Shown here: in pieces, positions 9,719 to 19,713 of the stretch
How the letters are laid out: each line of letters opens with the position of its first letter
How positions within the stretch are numbered: position 1 is the first letter of the stretch
Source of the DNA: Acidimicrobiales bacterium
Lineage (GTDB): Bacteria > Actinomycetota > Acidimicrobiia > Acidimicrobiales > SZUA-35
Reading direction: 5' to 3'
NCBI GenBank assembly: GCA_020629155.1
Contig: JAHDDW010000003.1
Location: 62,001 to 126,000 of the forward strand
Length of the DNA: 64,000 nt
Position numbers and translations under genes: made by a program
Notes under the pieces: model-generated
What the model saw: only the letters and a program-made list of their open reading frames with translations
What the model was told of the DNA's origin: nothing
Database searches by the model: none

Positions 9719-11269
9719 GTGTCGAAAGAGAAACTACCCGTAGGAATCACAAGCTTTGAAGAACTACGCTCTGAAGGCTATATTTATATCGACAAAACGG
9801 ACCACATAGCATCACTCATTTCTTCTGGTAAGTTCTATTTTTTATCGAGACCTCGACGTTTCGGCAAATCTTTACTTGTCGACACAATGAAAGAACTTTT
9901 CGAAGGCAACAAGCCGCTGTTCAAAGATCTTTTCATTGAAGACCAATGGGACTGGGACGAAACGCACCCAGTTATTCATTTCACATTCGCAGAAGGCTCA
10001 ACAAAAAACCTAGATGATCTCCGCTCAGCGCTTGCACATTTCCTCACAAACAACGCAGAAACCTTAAAAATCGAGCTGTCAGAAGAAGCTAATCTTGTTC
10101 GCCAATTTGCCAATCTAGTGAAGGCTACAAAAACTAGTTACGGCAAAAACGTTGTCATTCTTATCGATGAATATGATAAGCCAATTTTGGACATGATTAA
10201 TAAGGCTGGGCTGGATGAGGTTCGCGATCTTCTACGAGATTTTTACTCGGTTATAAAGTCGCAAGATAGCAACGTGCGGTTTGCATTTCTGACTGGTGTC
10301 TCAAAATTTTCTAAGGTTTCGCTTTTCAGTGGGCTAAACAACATAGTTGATATTACACTTTCACCGCAGTATTCAACAATCTGTGGGTATACACAAGAAG
10401 AACTTGACACAAGTTTTAAGCCGCTGCTTGTTGACGTTGACATGGCGAAAGTGAAACGTTGGTATAACGGCTACAGCTGGTTGGGAGAACCTGTTTATAA
10501 CCCGTTTAATGTGCTTCTGTTCCTTCAGAATGGGAAACGTTTCAAACCATTTTGGTTCGAAACAGGAACGCCACGCTTTCTCATTGAGCTACTAAAATCT
10601 GGCAACTACTATGTGCCAAATTTTGAACAAATGGAAGCAAGCGATGCCCTCTTATCAAGTCTAGAAATTGATCGTATAAAACTCGAAACCCTACTTTTCC
10701 AAACTGGCTATTTAACCATCAGAAACGTTGTCGAGCACCTGCCAAAAACTTTCTACACTCTTTCGTATCCAAACATCGAAGTCAGGTCAAGCTTTAATGA
10801 AGTTATTCTCTCAGAGTATCTCCTTGAGGCCAAACCAAACCTTGCGCCAGCAGCAAGCGCTTTTCTCAATGAAAATATGGAAACAATACAAAGCGAAATA
10901 GAGAACCTATTTCAAGCCATTCCATATCAAAACTACACCCGCAACCGTCTTAGCTCATATGAAGGCTATTACGCATCAGTTCTGTATTCATTTATTGCTG
11001 CGCTTGGTTTTGAAGTAACCGCTGAAGATTCTTTTAGCCATGGCAGAATAGATCTAGCAATAACCGTAAACACTCCAGCAGGCGAAACTGTCGTTTTTGT
11101 CTGTGAATTTAAAGTTGACCCACAAGCACCTGGTGCTGCGATGCAACAGATTCTCTCAAAAAAGTACCACGAGAAATACCGTAACCGAGCTGATCGAATC
11201 CACCTTCTAGGCATAGAGTTTAGCAGCGAAAAACGCAACCTTTCACGTTTCGATCACCAACAAGTATAG
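9719..11269 (+). CDS. AAA-ATPase-like / PD-(D/E)XK nuclease-superfamily protein
   Basis: About 516 residues, family AAA-ATPase_like (N-terminal) with PDDEXK_9 (C-terminal). The N-terminus is KLPVGITSFEELRSEG, followed by IDKTDHI, a P-loop (SRPRRFGKSLLVDT), a Walker B-like block (VVILIDEYDKPILD), the sensor-like FAFLTGVSKFSKVSLFSGLNN, and a nuclease-type core (GRIDLAITV then VFVCEFKV). These proteins occur in multiple copies in some genomes; roles in defence or mobility have been suggested but not settled. It is divergent from the frameshifted paralog 86 bases away and shares a long identical DNA stretch with it around the P-loop. A third paralog is at 18017. It ends convergently to carB. Confidence 0.85.
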   Translation: MSKEKLPVGITSFEELRSEGYIYIDKTDHIASLISSGKFYFLSRPRRFGKSLLVDTMKELFEGNKPLFKDLFIEDQWDWDETHPVIHFTFAEGSTKNLDDLRSALAHFLTNNAETLKIELSEEANLVRQFANLVKATKTSYGKNVVILIDEYDKPILDMINKAGLDEVRDLLRDFYSVIKSQDSNVRFAFLTGVSKFSKVSLFSGLNNIVDITLSPQYSTICGYTQEELDTSFKPLLVDVDMAKVKRWYNGYSWLGEPVYNPFNVLLFLQNGKRFKPFWFETGTPRFLIELLKSGNYYVPNFEQMEASDALLSSLEIDRIKLETLLFQTGYLTIRNVVEHLPKTFYTLSYPNIEVRSSFNEVILSEYLLEAKPNLAPAASAFLNENMETIQSEIENLFQAIPYQNYTRNRLSSYEGYYASVLYSFIAALGFEVTAEDSFSHGRIDLAITVNTPAGETVVFVCEFKVDPQAPGAAMQQILSKKYHEKYRNRADRIHLLGIEFSSEKRNLSRFDHQQV

Positions 11270-11327
11270 CTATTGCGAAACTACGAAAGCGAATTAACTA
11301 TCGGTGTTCGTAACGCTCTCGGCAACC

Positions 11328-14300
11328 CTAGCCTTTATGCAGCTCCTGTAACGAGCGGACTTGCAGGTCTTGACCTTCGTTGGCAGCGATGGCTTCGGCA
11401 GCAACTTTGGCAGCTGAGATTGTTGTCAACAGCGGAATGTCGCGTTGGCCTGCTGCGATGCGGATATAGGCACCATCGGCGATAGCACCACGTCCACGTG
11501 GAGTGTTAATAACCATCTGCACCTTGCCCGCTTCAATCAGATCGACCGCTGTTGAACCACCTGTGTTTCCAGTGAGTCGTTCAAGCACCTGCTTCACCGT
11601 GATGCCAGCTTCTTCTAACGCTTTCGCCGTGCCACCAGTCGCCACAAACTCGCAACCAAGTTTCGCTAGCTGCGAAGCAACCGCCACACCAGTTTCTTTG
11701 TCTCGATTCGCAAGTGACATAAACACTGTCGCATCCTTTGGTGTAGGCAGTGCGATGCCAGACGCTAACTGGCTTTTCACATACGCCAAACCGCTATCTA
11801 GATCGACACCCATTACCTCACCAGTTGAACGCATCTCTGGGCCAAGCAACGCATCAGTATGGGGGAAACGTTTAAACGGCAACACTGCTTCTTTCACTGC
11901 CCAGAACCCAGTCACAGGATCTTTCGGTAACAGTCCTTCTGTTTCAAGTTCGGCCAGCGTCGCACCAGCAGATACTCTTGCAGCAACTTTTGCCAGCGGC
12001 CGTGCTGTTGCTTTCGCCACAAACGGCACAGTGCGAGAAGCACGAGGGTTCGCTTCGATCACATAGACTTTCTCGTCCAACACCGCATATTGCACGTTGA
12101 TAAGACCCACAACATCAAGTGCCTGCGCTATCGACGCGCTATATTCACAGAGCTCTTTAATCGTTGTATCAGACAAAGTACGTGGCGGCAACACACATGC
12201 GGAATCGCCTGAATGCACACCGACTTCTTCGACGTGTTCCATCACACCGCCGATTATATGGGCACCGCTTTTATCACGAATAGCGTCTACATCTACCTCG
12301 ATCGCGCCTTCTAAGAAGCGGTCGATTAGCACAGGACGCTCGGCAGACAAACCGCCTTCACGCCCAAGCGAGCCTTCTGTTTCAAGCGAGGTGAACGCCG
12401 CCAACAAATCATCATCGCTATAGACGATTTCCATCGCACGACCGCCAAGCACATAACTTGGACGCATCAACGCAGGATAATCAAACCCTTTGACCACCTC
12501 TAGCGCCTGTTCACGAGTGACCGCGGTGCCACCTTCTGGCTGCGGCAAACCAATTTTTTCACACAACGCAGACCAACGATCGCGATCTTCGGCGCAGTCA
12601 ATAGCATCAGGCGATGTTCCCAAAATAAGCTCTTTCGGCAGACGATCAGCTAGTTTTAACGGCGTTTGCCCGCCAAGAGAAACAATCACGCCGATAGGGT
12701 TTTCGGCTTCGATCACGTTCATCACATCTTCATAGGTGACAGGTTCAAAATAAAGCCGATCAGAGGTGTCATAATCTGTCGAGACGGTCTCTGGGTTACA
12801 GTTCAACATGATTGTCTCGTAGCCAGCGTCACGCAACGCAAACGACGCATGCACACAGCAATAGTCAAACTCAATGCCCTGGCCGATGCGGTTAGGGCCA
12901 GAACCTAGAATAAGCACTGATGGTTTCTGCGATGGCGAAACTTCGTCTTCGTCTTCATAGGTTGAATAATAATAGGGCGTGTCTGCTTCGAACTCAGCAG
13001 CGCACGTGTCAACCGTTTTATAGGTCACACGCACACCAGCGGCAAGCCTCGCAGATCGCACACTCGCTTCATCAACACCGTGGGCTTCAGTGCTTAACAG
13101 ATAGGCGAGCTGTTCATCGCTGAACCCAAACTGTTTCGCGCGTTTCCACTGCTGCTTTGAGATAGCTGAAACTTCAATACCGTTAGCACCTAACGCTTCG
13201 AGTGCTTGACGCTCTTCAACAATTTGCAGAATATGGTCTATAAACCATGGGTCAACCTTTGTGAGTTCAAAAACTTCTTCCGCTGTGAAACCTCGACGTA
13301 ATGCTGCTTCCAGCTGGAAGATACGGTCGGGTGTTGCGATAGCGACCGCTGTTTTCAGCTCGTCGTCGCTCAACAAATCGAATCGCTTCTCGGCAGCCGA
13401 GCCATTCAAACCAGCTTGCCCTAACTCTAGCGAACGACACGCTTTTTGCAGCGATTCGGTAAACGTGCGGCCAATCGCCATCACTTCACCAACAGATTGC
13501 ATCGCAGTGCCTAACACTGCTGGCGTGCCAGGCAGTTTTTCAAACGCCCAACGAGGAATCTTTGTGACCACATAGTCAATAGCAGGTTCAAACGAAGCAG
13601 GCGTTTTTTTCGTTATATCGTTAGGAATTTCAGGCAGCGTATAGCCAACCGCTAGCTTCGCAGCGATTTTCGCGATAGGAAACCCAGTCGCTTTTGACGC
13701 AAGCGCAGACGAACGACTCACCCGAGGGTTCATCTCGATAACTACAACACGACCATCTTTTGGATTAACCGCAAACTGCACATTCGAGCCGCCTGTTTCA
13801 ACGCCGACACGGCGCAGACACGCAAACGCAGCGTCACGCATTGTCTGATATTCAACATCGGTCAGCGTTTGCGCAGGCGCCACCGTAATCGAATCACCAG
13901 TGTGGACACCCATCGGGTCAAGGTTTTCGATGGAACAGATAATCACCTGGTTATCTGCGTGGTCACGCATCACCTCAAGCTCATACTCTTTCCACCCGAC
14001 GATCGATTCTTCAACTAGAATTTCATTAATCGGGCTGGCTTCAAGCCCGTTGCTGGCAACCTGCTCAAACTCTTCCATCGTTTCAGCGATGCCAGTGCCT
14101 TTGCCGCCCAAAATATAGGCAGGACGGATGATGATAGGCAGGCCGAGATCTTGAATAATTTCACGGGCCTCTTCCATCGAATGAGCGACACCGCTTTTCG
14201 GAACAGACAAACCAATTTCGATCATCGCTTCTTTAAACTTCGAACGGTCTTCGGCGGTGGAGATAGCGTCAGCGTCGGCGCCAATAAGCTCAACATCATG

Positions 14301-14630
14301 TTCGGCCAACACGCCAGCTTCAGAAAGTTCCATCGCCAAGTTCAACGCTGTTTGGCCCCCTAACGTTGGCAGCAACGCATCAGGTTTTTCCTTCGCAATA
14401 ATTTTTGTGAGAATGTCAATGTTTAACGGCTCAACATAGGTAGCGTGCGCAAAATCTGGGTCGGTCATGATTGTTGCTGGGTTCGAGTTGGCTAAGACAA
14501 CACGGTAGCCTTCCTCTTTCAGCACCCGACACGCTTGTGTGCCCGAATAATCAAACTCGCAGGCCTGCCCGATGATAATCGGGCCTGAACCTATAACTAA
14601 GATAGTTTTAATATCAGTTCTTTTTCCCAT
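11328..14630 (-). CDS. carB: Carbamoyl phosphate synthase large chain
   Basis: Makes carbamoyl phosphate from bicarbonate, ammonia channelled from CarA and two ATP, feeding pyrimidines and arginine. The 1100-residue protein has the two homologous ATP-grasp halves: the first begins [23 protein letters not shown], the second [20 protein letters not shown]. An oligomerisation region lies between them and a C-terminal allosteric MGS-like domain follows ([42 protein letters not shown]). Its ATG overlaps the carA stop (TAATG). It is the last gene of the pyrR-carA-carB operon. Confidence 0.98.
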   Translation of the reverse strand: MGKRTDIKTILVIGSGPIIIGQACEFDYSGTQACRVLKEEGYRVVLANSNPATIMTDPDFAHATYVEPLNIDILTKIIAKEKPDALLPTLGGQTALNLAMELSEAGVLAEHDVELIGADADAISTAEDRSKFKEAMIEIGLSVPKSGVAHSMEEAREIIQDLGLPIIIRPAYILGGKGTGIAETMEEFEQVASNGLEASPINEILVEESIVGWKEYELEVMRDHADNQVIICSIENLDPMGVHTGDSITVAPAQTLTDVEYQTMRDAAFACLRRVGVETGGSNVQFAVNPKDGRVVVIEMNPRVSRSSALASKATGFPIAKIAAKLAVGYTLPEIPNDITKKTPASFEPAIDYVVTKIPRWAFEKLPGTPAVLGTAMQSVGEVMAIGRTFTESLQKACRSLELGQAGLNGSAAEKRFDLLSDDELKTAVAIATPDRIFQLEAALRRGFTAEEVFELTKVDPWFIDHILQIVEERQALEALGANGIEVSAISKQQWKRAKQFGFSDEQLAYLLSTEAHGVDEASVRSARLAAGVRVTYKTVDTCAAEFEADTPYYYSTYEDEDEVSPSQKPSVLILGSGPNRIGQGIEFDYCCVHASFALRDAGYETIMLNCNPETVSTDYDTSDRLYFEPVTYEDVMNVIEAENPIGVIVSLGGQTPLKLADRLPKELILGTSPDAIDCAEDRDRWSALCEKIGLPQPEGGTAVTREQALEVVKGFDYPALMRPSYVLGGRAMEIVYSDDDLLAAFTSLETEGSLGREGGLSAERPVLIDRFLEGAIEVDVDAIRDKSGAHIIGGVMEHVEEVGVHSGDSACVLPPRTLSDTTIKELCEYSASIAQALDVVGLINVQYAVLDEKVYVIEANPRASRTVPFVAKATARPLAKVAARVSAGATLAELETEGLLPKDPVTGFWAVKEAVLPFKRFPHTDALLGPEMRSTGEVMGVDLDSGLAYVKSQLASGIALPTPKDATVFMSLANRDKETGVAVASQLAKLGCEFVATGGTAKALEEAGITVKQVLERLTGNTGGSTAVDLIEAGKVQMVINTPRGRGAIADGAYIRIAAGQRDIPLLTTISAAKVAAEAIAANEGQDLQVRSLQELHKG

Positions 14631-15745
14631 TATTTCGACTCCATCATTGTGTTAAATTCTTCAAATAAATAAGCACTATCGTGCGGGCCTGGACTGGCTT
14701 CAGGGTGATGTTGCACACTGAACGCCGAGCCGTCTTTCAAACGGATTCCTTGACAGACATTGTCGTTTAAGTTGATATGTGACACGTCAGCAACTTCTTG
14801 CACTGACGCTGGGTCTAACGCGAAGTTGTGGTTCTGGCTGGTGATTTCAACCTTGTTTGTGAACTGATTTTGCACAGGATGGTTCGCACCGTGATGACCA
14901 AATGAAAGTTTCGTGATGTCACCGCCGATAGCGAGTGACAAGATTTGATGCCCAAGACAGATACCAAACATAGGGACCTTGCCAAGTAGTGCCTTGACTG
15001 TCTCAACTCCATAGGTCACAATGCGAGGATCGCCAGGACCGTTAGACAAGAACACACCATCAGGAGACATCGCTAGAATTTCATCCGCCGTTGTTGACGC
15101 TGGCACGACCGTGACGGTCGCGAAACGAGCGAGCTGATCGAGAATTGACGATTTCACACCAAAGTCGAGCGCAACCACGTTCTTTTCGCCGCTACCAACG
15201 GTGTACGTTTCTTTTGTTGTGACTTGCGCAACGAGGTCAACGCCATCAGTGCCTTTTTCGTCAACAGCAGCTTGTTTCAACTGGTCTGTCGTAAACGCAC
15301 CTTCGCCAGATGTTGGACCAAACGCTGCACCCATAGCGCCAGCGCTTCGCAAAATGCGTGTCAATCGGCGAGTATCAACGCCTGCGATCGCGCCAAGAGT
15401 ATGCGCCTCTAGGAACGCTTCAAGCGACTGTTCGCTACGCCAGTTTGAGCTTCGTCTTGCCAACTCGCGCACAATAACACCACGCACATGGGTAGTCTGC
15501 GCTTCGTTATCGCCGGCGTTCGTGCCATAGTTGCCAATATGTGGGTAGGTGAACGTGACGATCTGCCCTGCATAGGATGGATCGCTCAGCACTTCTTGAT
15601 AACCAGTTAGCGCCGTGTTAAAAACAATCTCACCACTATGAGGCGAACCATTCGGCACCGATCCAACGTATTCACCTTCAAAAAGTGAACCGTCAGCTAG
15701 CACCAGCGCTCCTGAAACAATGCTCTTTACTTTGTTGGTAGTCAC
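14630..15745 (-). CDS. carA: Carbamoyl phosphate synthase small chain
   Basis: Glutamine amidotransferase subunit that supplies ammonia to CarB. The N-terminal domain opens with [13 protein letters not shown]; the class I amidotransferase domain holds the catalytic Cys in [17 protein letters not shown] and the His/Glu pair in [12 protein letters not shown]. Length of 371 aa is normal. It starts with GTG at 15745, overlapping the pyrR stop in GTGA, and overlaps the carB start at its other end, so the three genes are translationally coupled. Confidence 0.97.
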   Translation of the reverse strand: MTTNKVKSIVSGALVLADGSLFEGEYVGSVPNGSPHSGEIVFNTALTGYQEVLSDPSYAGQIVTFTYPHIGNYGTNAGDNEAQTTHVRGVIVRELARRSSNWRSEQSLEAFLEAHTLGAIAGVDTRRLTRILRSAGAMGAAFGPTSGEGAFTTDQLKQAAVDEKGTDGVDLVAQVTTKETYTVGSGEKNVVALDFGVKSSILDQLARFATVTVVPASTTADEILAMSPDGVFLSNGPGDPRIVTYGVETVKALLGKVPMFGICLGHQILSLAIGGDITKLSFGHHGANHPVQNQFTNKVEITSQNHNFALDPASVQEVADVSHINLNDNVCQGIRLKDGSAFSVQHHPEASPGPHDSAYLFEEFNTMMESK

Positions 15746-16308
15746 TTCGACATCTCCCCTATTTCTACGCCATCGAGCGTCGCTTCGATAGCTTCGCTCC
15801 GTTTTGTTGGCACGTTCTTTCCAATAAAATCTGCTCGGATCGGCAGCTCTCGATGACCACGGTCAATCATTGACGCGAGCTGAATCGCTTTCGGACGACC
15901 TAGATCCATCAGCGCATCCATCGCGCTGCGCACTGTGCGGCCAGTAAACAGCACATCGTCGACAAGCACCGCTACTTTGTGCGTCACATCAAAATCTATT
16001 TCCGTCGGCGCTTCGCTCGACACAGGCCGCAAACGGCTATCGTCGCGATAATTAGCAACATCAAGTTTGCCGACAGGCACTATTGTTTGTTCGATATGGG
16101 CAAGGTCTGATGCGATTGCCTCGGCGAAAGGAACGCCACCAGTTTGCAAGCCGACAAGAATTACATCGTCCAAACCTTCGTTGCGCTCTATAATTTCATG
16201 CGCCATGCGCCGCACCGCTCGGGCGACACCTTGAGCGTCTAAAATCTCTGCTCGGGCAACAAAAAAGCCCCCATATGGGGGCTTGCTACCGCGTTCTCGT
16301 TTAGCCAT
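15742..16308 (-). CDS. pyrR: PyrR regulator / uracil phosphoribosyltransferase
   Basis: PyrR binds pyr leader RNA when UMP or UTP is high and also has uracil phosphoribosyltransferase activity. The PRPP loop is [38 protein letters not shown] and the end block [13 protein letters not shown] are typical. The track start at 16335 is too early; ATG 16308 follows AAGGAG. From there the first 18 codons ([16 protein letters not shown]) precede the part that aligns with other PyrR proteins ([19 protein letters not shown]). Codons 9-16 coincide with a strong GC hairpin plus T-tract. A PyrR-binding loop ends one base before the ribosome site. PyrB and PyrC, often between pyrR and carA in Actinobacteria, are absent here. 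Confidence 0.95.
   Translation of the reverse strand: MAKRERGSKPPYGGFFVARAEILDAQGVARAVRRMAHEIIERNEGLDDVILVGLQTGGVPFAEAIASDLAHIEQTIVPVGKLDVANYRDDSRLRPVSSEAPTEIDFDVTHKVAVLVDDVLFTGRTVRSAMDALMDLGRPKAIQLASMIDRGHRELPIRADFIGKNVPTKRSEAIEATLDGVEIGEMSK
16261..16284 (-). terminator. Terminator-like hairpin inside the 5' end of pyrR
   Basis: On the minus strand AAGCCCCC-ATAT-GGGGGCTT is a perfect 8-bp stem with a 4-base loop, followed at once by a run of T (six consecutive T from the stem end, then GTT). This is the layout of an intrinsic terminator, yet it lies within pyrR codons 9-16, about 20 bases after the start codon. Ribosomes entering pyrR would cover it; blocked initiation would let it form. 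An attenuator role is inference, the structure is seen directly. Confidence 0.6.
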
Positions 16309-16320
16309 CTCTGCTCCTTG

Positions 16321-16351
16321 CCGTGCAAACCTCACAGGATCTGCTTCACGG
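16321..16351 (-). promoter_or_regulatory. PyrR-binding loop in the pyrR leader
   Basis: The minus strand reads CCGTG, then GATCCTGTGAGGTT, then CACGG: a 5-bp closing stem around a segment matching the known PyrR-binding consensus ARUCCNGNGAGGYU at 13 of 14 positions, with the UCCNGNGAGG core exact. The closing stem ends at 16321, and AAGGAG of pyrR starts at 16319. Bound PyrR would therefore sit against the ribosome site, as described for the mycobacterial pyr operon. Confidence 0.75.
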
Positions 16352-16361
16352 ACTGCACATC

Positions 16362-16389
16362 ATGGTAGCGACAACAATCGCAGAGTCAA
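16362..16389 (-). promoter_or_regulatory. Candidate promoter of the pyrR-carA-carB operon
   Basis: TTGACT (16389-16384), a 16-base spacer and TACCAT (16367-16362) point leftward. The predicted transcript would begin near 16355, placing the PyrR-binding loop at its very 5' end, about 48 bases before the pyrR ATG. Confidence 0.5.
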
Positions 16390-16478
16390 ACTTTTAACTA
16401 ATTTTACGCCAATCTATTTTGCGAAGAAGCGTCATCTATCCATAGGATGAGGCAGAAGAAGATTACAAGGCAGGAACG

Positions 16479-16862
16479 ATGTCTGGCTATAATATACGAG
16501 CTGAAGAAATTCAAGCGCTCAATAACACTCACTGGAAAGTATGGAGGCTACTCGAAGCAACACTGGAAGACATGCTGGGTTCTCTACAAGAACCACACGA
16601 TGCTGTCATTCGCGCAGCTTCTGAAGCACAGCAGAATCCAAATAATAAAGACAAACACTTTGAATTTAGAAATGCCTTGACAACATTTTACAAAGGTCTA
16701 TCTCGCGAAGAACTAGAGACTCTCAGAGACAAACTCAACGATAAACAACGACCCGTTTTAGACGAAGTTTTCAGCGCCAAGATAGGTTGGCGTAATTTGG
16801 TTGATTCTCAGCCAAAGCAGCAGGCTAGTGACAAACCCTGCTTGCACTCTTTGAAGGCTTGA
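16479..16862 (+). CDS. Hypothetical small helical protein
   Basis: A 127-residue protein I do not recognise. It begins MSGYNIRAEEIQALNN behind AGGCAGGAACG, which gives a ribosome site. Composition is charged and helical (LREELETL-type segments: YKGLSREELETLRDKLNDKQRP), with no signal peptide, membrane segment or Cys motif. Its start region is divergent from pyrR, and a second ORF overlapping in another frame (16447-16680) is shorter and less convincing. It lies next to decayed genes, so it may be accessory. Confidence 0.5.
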   Translation: MSGYNIRAEEIQALNNTHWKVWRLLEATLEDMLGSLQEPHDAVIRAASEAQQNPNNKDKHFEFRNALTTFYKGLSREELETLRDKLNDKQRPVLDEVFSAKIGWRNLVDSQPKQQASDKPCLHSLKA

Positions 16863-16912
16863 AAGTACCTCACAGCAACTAGGCTATCACTCTGCGGCTG
16901 TGTTGTAGCTTG

Positions 16913-17164
16913 TCAAAAATCACTCACCGATAACTCGTAGTCGCTATTGCTCCAGAGAACCACGTCAGCTATTCTTTTTGTGGGTTCAACAAACTTTGGG
17001 AAATCGATAAGGTTGCTTTGCAGAAACACTTCGAGCACTCTTCTAGGGTCACATCCACGTTCTTCAACATCTCGTTCTACTCTGGTATACAGTTGTGTTT
17101 TCAAGTCAGAACCATACAAGCCATTCGGATGATCTTTCCAAGGAATCTTACCAAGGTAGCTTGA
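16913..17164 (-). pseudogene. Remnant of a uridine kinase-like gene
   Basis: The open frame between a stop at 17165 and 16913 encodes up to about 83 residues. The segment YTRVERDVEERGCDPRRVLE and then FPKFVEPTKRIADVVLW matches the C-terminal part of uridine kinases (the RDVxERG block and the FVEPTKRYADIII block). The P-loop half is missing and upstream sequence gives no matching frame, so this is a 3' gene fragment. It sits between an unknown gene and a doubly frameshifted SDR gene, in what looks like a decaying stretch. A very short functional protein starting at TTG 17119 cannot be excluded. Confidence 0.5.
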
Positions 17165-17239
17165 TTAGAATGAGTTTTTCTTACTTTAAGGATACTCAAT
17201 AACAGCTTCTGGAATTATCGGGCAGATATGCTCTTCGAC

Positions 17240-17975
17240 ATGACAAATGCCACGAGAACGACCAAGCGAATGGCTTTAATCACAGGCGGAACAAGAGTAT
17301 CGGGGCGGCATGTGCCGCACGTTTACAAGCCGATGGTTTGTCATGCTATATCACAGGGACAGCGCATAAACGCCCAGACCATATAGACCTGGCATGTGGG
17401 TATCTTCAAGCTGATTTACGAAATGAACAAGACACACAGAATCTTGCCTCTTGGATCCGAGAGAACAAGCCTGACATACTCATTAACAACGCTGGAATTA
17501 ATATCAAAGGGGCAACGGTTCCATTTAGCCTCAACGATTACGATGCAGTACACGCCGTAAATTTGAAAGCCCCTTTGTGCTAATACAAAGTGCTATCGAA
17601 GCTATGCAACAGCGTCACTGGGGACGAATCGTAAATATTACGTCATTATGGGGTGTCACAGGCAATACACAGAATGCAGCCTATTGCTCAACAAAGTTCG
17701 GGTTAGACGGACTTACAGCATCTATTGCTGCAGAGGTTGCTGGCACTGGCATTCTTATCAATTCGATAGCTCCAGGCTACATTCACACAGCAAGCTACGA
17801 TGACTATTTTTCAGAAGCTGAACTTGCCGAGATCAGCAAGAAAATTCCGATGGGTCGTCTCGGAAAGCCAGAAGAAATAGCAGCACTTCTTTCGTGGCTT
17901 GTCAGCGAAGAAAACAGTTATATGACTGGCCAAAACATTCTGGTTGACGGTGGCCTCACCAGAACAGCTTGCTAG
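17240..17975 (+). pseudogene. Short-chain dehydrogenase/reductase, two frameshifts
   Basis: A complete FabG-like SDR can be read only by changing frame twice. MALITGGTR is in one frame; loss of one base near 17300 (AGAGTATC where AGAGGTATC would give GTRGIG) moves the next part, AACAARLQADGLSCYITG to AGINIKGATVPF, into the frame of ORF 17338-17583; a second one-base loss in the CCCCTTT run near 17573 moves the rest (VLIQSAIEAMQQ onward) to ORF 17577-17975. The catalytic set is recognisable: INNAG, ITSLWG and YCSTK, with the cofactor-region PGYIHT and the closing TGQNILVDGG. Start taken at ATG 17240. Sequencing error is possible for one shift, less so for two. Confidence 0.8.
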
Positions 17976-18004
17976 CGTTTAACGGACTACCTGTGCCTGC
18001 CTGC

Positions 18005-18010
18005 TAGGAT
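18005..18010 (+). promoter_or_regulatory. -10 box before the third AAA-ATPase gene
   Basis: TAGGAT ends 6 bases before ATG 18017 with no Shine-Dalgarno sequence, the same layout as at 9707. A leaderless start is likely. Confidence 0.45.
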
Positions 18011-18016
18011 GTTGCT

Positions 18017-19588
18017 ATGAAGAAACTTGGTGTAGGCATAACTTCTTTTAGAGAACTTATAGAGCAGAACTATGTCTATGTCGATAAAACATCTTTTATC
18101 GACCGTGTAACTTCTGAAGGCAAATATTACTTTCTATCCAGGCCAAGACGTTTTGGGAAATCACTCTTGGTAGATACCATCAAAGAACTGTTTGAAGGAT
18201 CGCAAGACCTTTTCCAAAGATGCCACATTTATGACCACTGGGACTGGAACACTCGCTACCCAGTGATTCATATCAACTTCGCCAAGGGCGGCATACGCAG
18301 CACAGAAGACCTTGCCACTCATATCACCCACATGCTTGATCAAAACGCTCGAACTCTTGGCGTTGAACGTAGCGAATCACCCAGTCTAGGAATTGTTTTT
18401 GCTGAACTAATTCGGATGGCCAAAGAAAAACACGGCCAAAACGTAGTTGTGCTCGTCGATGAATATGACAAACCCTTGCTTGATAACGTCACCAACCATA
18501 CGGTTGCACAAGAAATTCGAGATCAGCTTCGTGATTTCTATTCAGTGCTTAAAGAGCAAGAAAAAAACTTGCGGTTTGCTTTCCTGACAGGCATTTCACA
18601 ATTTTCCAAGGTTTCTCTTTTTAGCGGACTGAATAATCTAGAAGACATCTCACTAGATCCTAACTTTGGGGCAATCTGCGGTTATACCCAACAAGAACTT
18701 GAAACCCATTTTACTGACAGGCTTGCACCTGTCAATAGAGAAGAATTTAAATCTTGGTATAACGGCTATAGCTGGCTTGGAGACAGCGTCTACAACCCAT
18801 ATGGGACGCTCCTTTTCTTCAAAAAGAATTTGCTTTATAGGTCATATTGGTTCGAGACAAGCACACCGCAGTTTCTTATCCAGTTGCTTCAAAAAAAATA
18901 TTACCACACGCCAGATTTTTCTGATCTTAGCGTTGGATACGACCAACTTGTGCGGTTCGATATAGAAAATCTCGATCTGACAACGCTACTTTTCCAAGCA
19001 GGCTACCTGACAATCAAACAAGTCGACATTTCTTTCAACCAAGAAACATTCCATCTCGGGTTCCCTAACCAGGAAGTCCGCAGCAATTTTAGCAAACTCA
19101 TTTTCAAAGACTATTTAACAAAACAGGTTTCTCCTAATTCGGCTTCACTTCTTACAGCATTGCAACAAGGAGATATTGCAGCATTAGAACAGCAAATTCG
19201 TTCTCTTTTCGCTAGTATCGCCCACGATAACTATCGCAATAATACCATTGCGCACTATGAAGGCTACTATGCAGCTGTTCTGCATGCCTATTTCATGCTG
19301 CTACCGATACAGGCTATCACCGAAGATGCAACGAATAAAGGCAAGATAGATGTGGCACTTCAGCTCACAAATGAAGACGGTCAGCACCTTGTCTATATAA
19401 TCGAGTTTAAGGTCGTTAAGAAAACAACCGAACACCCCTCAAATACCGCTTTACAACAGATCGAAGAAAAAGGGTATGCAGAAAAATATCACGCAAACGC
19501 CGACATAGTTACCCTTATTGGCATTGAATTTTGTGCAGAGCAGCGAAATGTCTGCCACTTTGCTCATAGAACGTATACTTCAAAATAA
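18017..19588 (+). CDS. AAA-ATPase-like / PD-(D/E)XK nuclease-superfamily protein
   Basis: Intact 523-residue member of the same family as the genes at 8081 and 9719. It has KLGVGITSFRELIEQ, the P-loop SRPRRFGKSLLVDT, VVVLVDEYDKPLLD, FAFLTGISQFSKVSLFSGLNN and the C-terminal nuclease core GKIDVALQL followed by YIIEFKV. It is complete and keeps the ExK Glu that the frameshifted copy lost. It stands alone after the decayed SDR gene, with about 125 bases of sequence without recognisable features between its stop and the next, convergent gene. The family's function is not established. Confidence 0.87.
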   Translation: MKKLGVGITSFRELIEQNYVYVDKTSFIDRVTSEGKYYFLSRPRRFGKSLLVDTIKELFEGSQDLFQRCHIYDHWDWNTRYPVIHINFAKGGIRSTEDLATHITHMLDQNARTLGVERSESPSLGIVFAELIRMAKEKHGQNVVVLVDEYDKPLLDNVTNHTVAQEIRDQLRDFYSVLKEQEKNLRFAFLTGISQFSKVSLFSGLNNLEDISLDPNFGAICGYTQQELETHFTDRLAPVNREEFKSWYNGYSWLGDSVYNPYGTLLFFKKNLLYRSYWFETSTPQFLIQLLQKKYYHTPDFSDLSVGYDQLVRFDIENLDLTTLLFQAGYLTIKQVDISFNQETFHLGFPNQEVRSNFSKLIFKDYLTKQVSPNSASLLTALQQGDIAALEQQIRSLFASIAHDNYRNNTIAHYEGYYAAVLHAYFMLLPIQAITEDATNKGKIDVALQLTNEDGQHLVYIIEFKVVKKTTEHPSNTALQQIEEKGYAEKYHANADIVTLIGIEFCAEQRNVCHFAHRTYTSK

Positions 19589-19713
19589 GTGGTATTTCCT
19601 GTAGCCACCTGTTACTTCTTAAGGCAATGTCTCTTTATTCGTTTCCTACCGAATCGCTTTTAGAAAAGAACCGCCCAAAACTGTGTGAACACTGCCGAGC
19701 CGAGCGGAAAACC

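Noticed and set aside
11273-11485. Plus-strand ORF after the AAA-ATPase gene
   Set aside because: Mostly antisense to the end of carB; Arg/Leu-rich shadow composition.
16447-16680. ORF of 77 codons overlapping the small protein at 16479
   Set aside because: Shorter, very basic, and without the ribosome site that the 16479 frame has.
19589-19713. Possible terminator or RNA gene between two convergent genes
   Set aside because: No stable stem with a T-tract and no tRNA-like fold could be found by eye.
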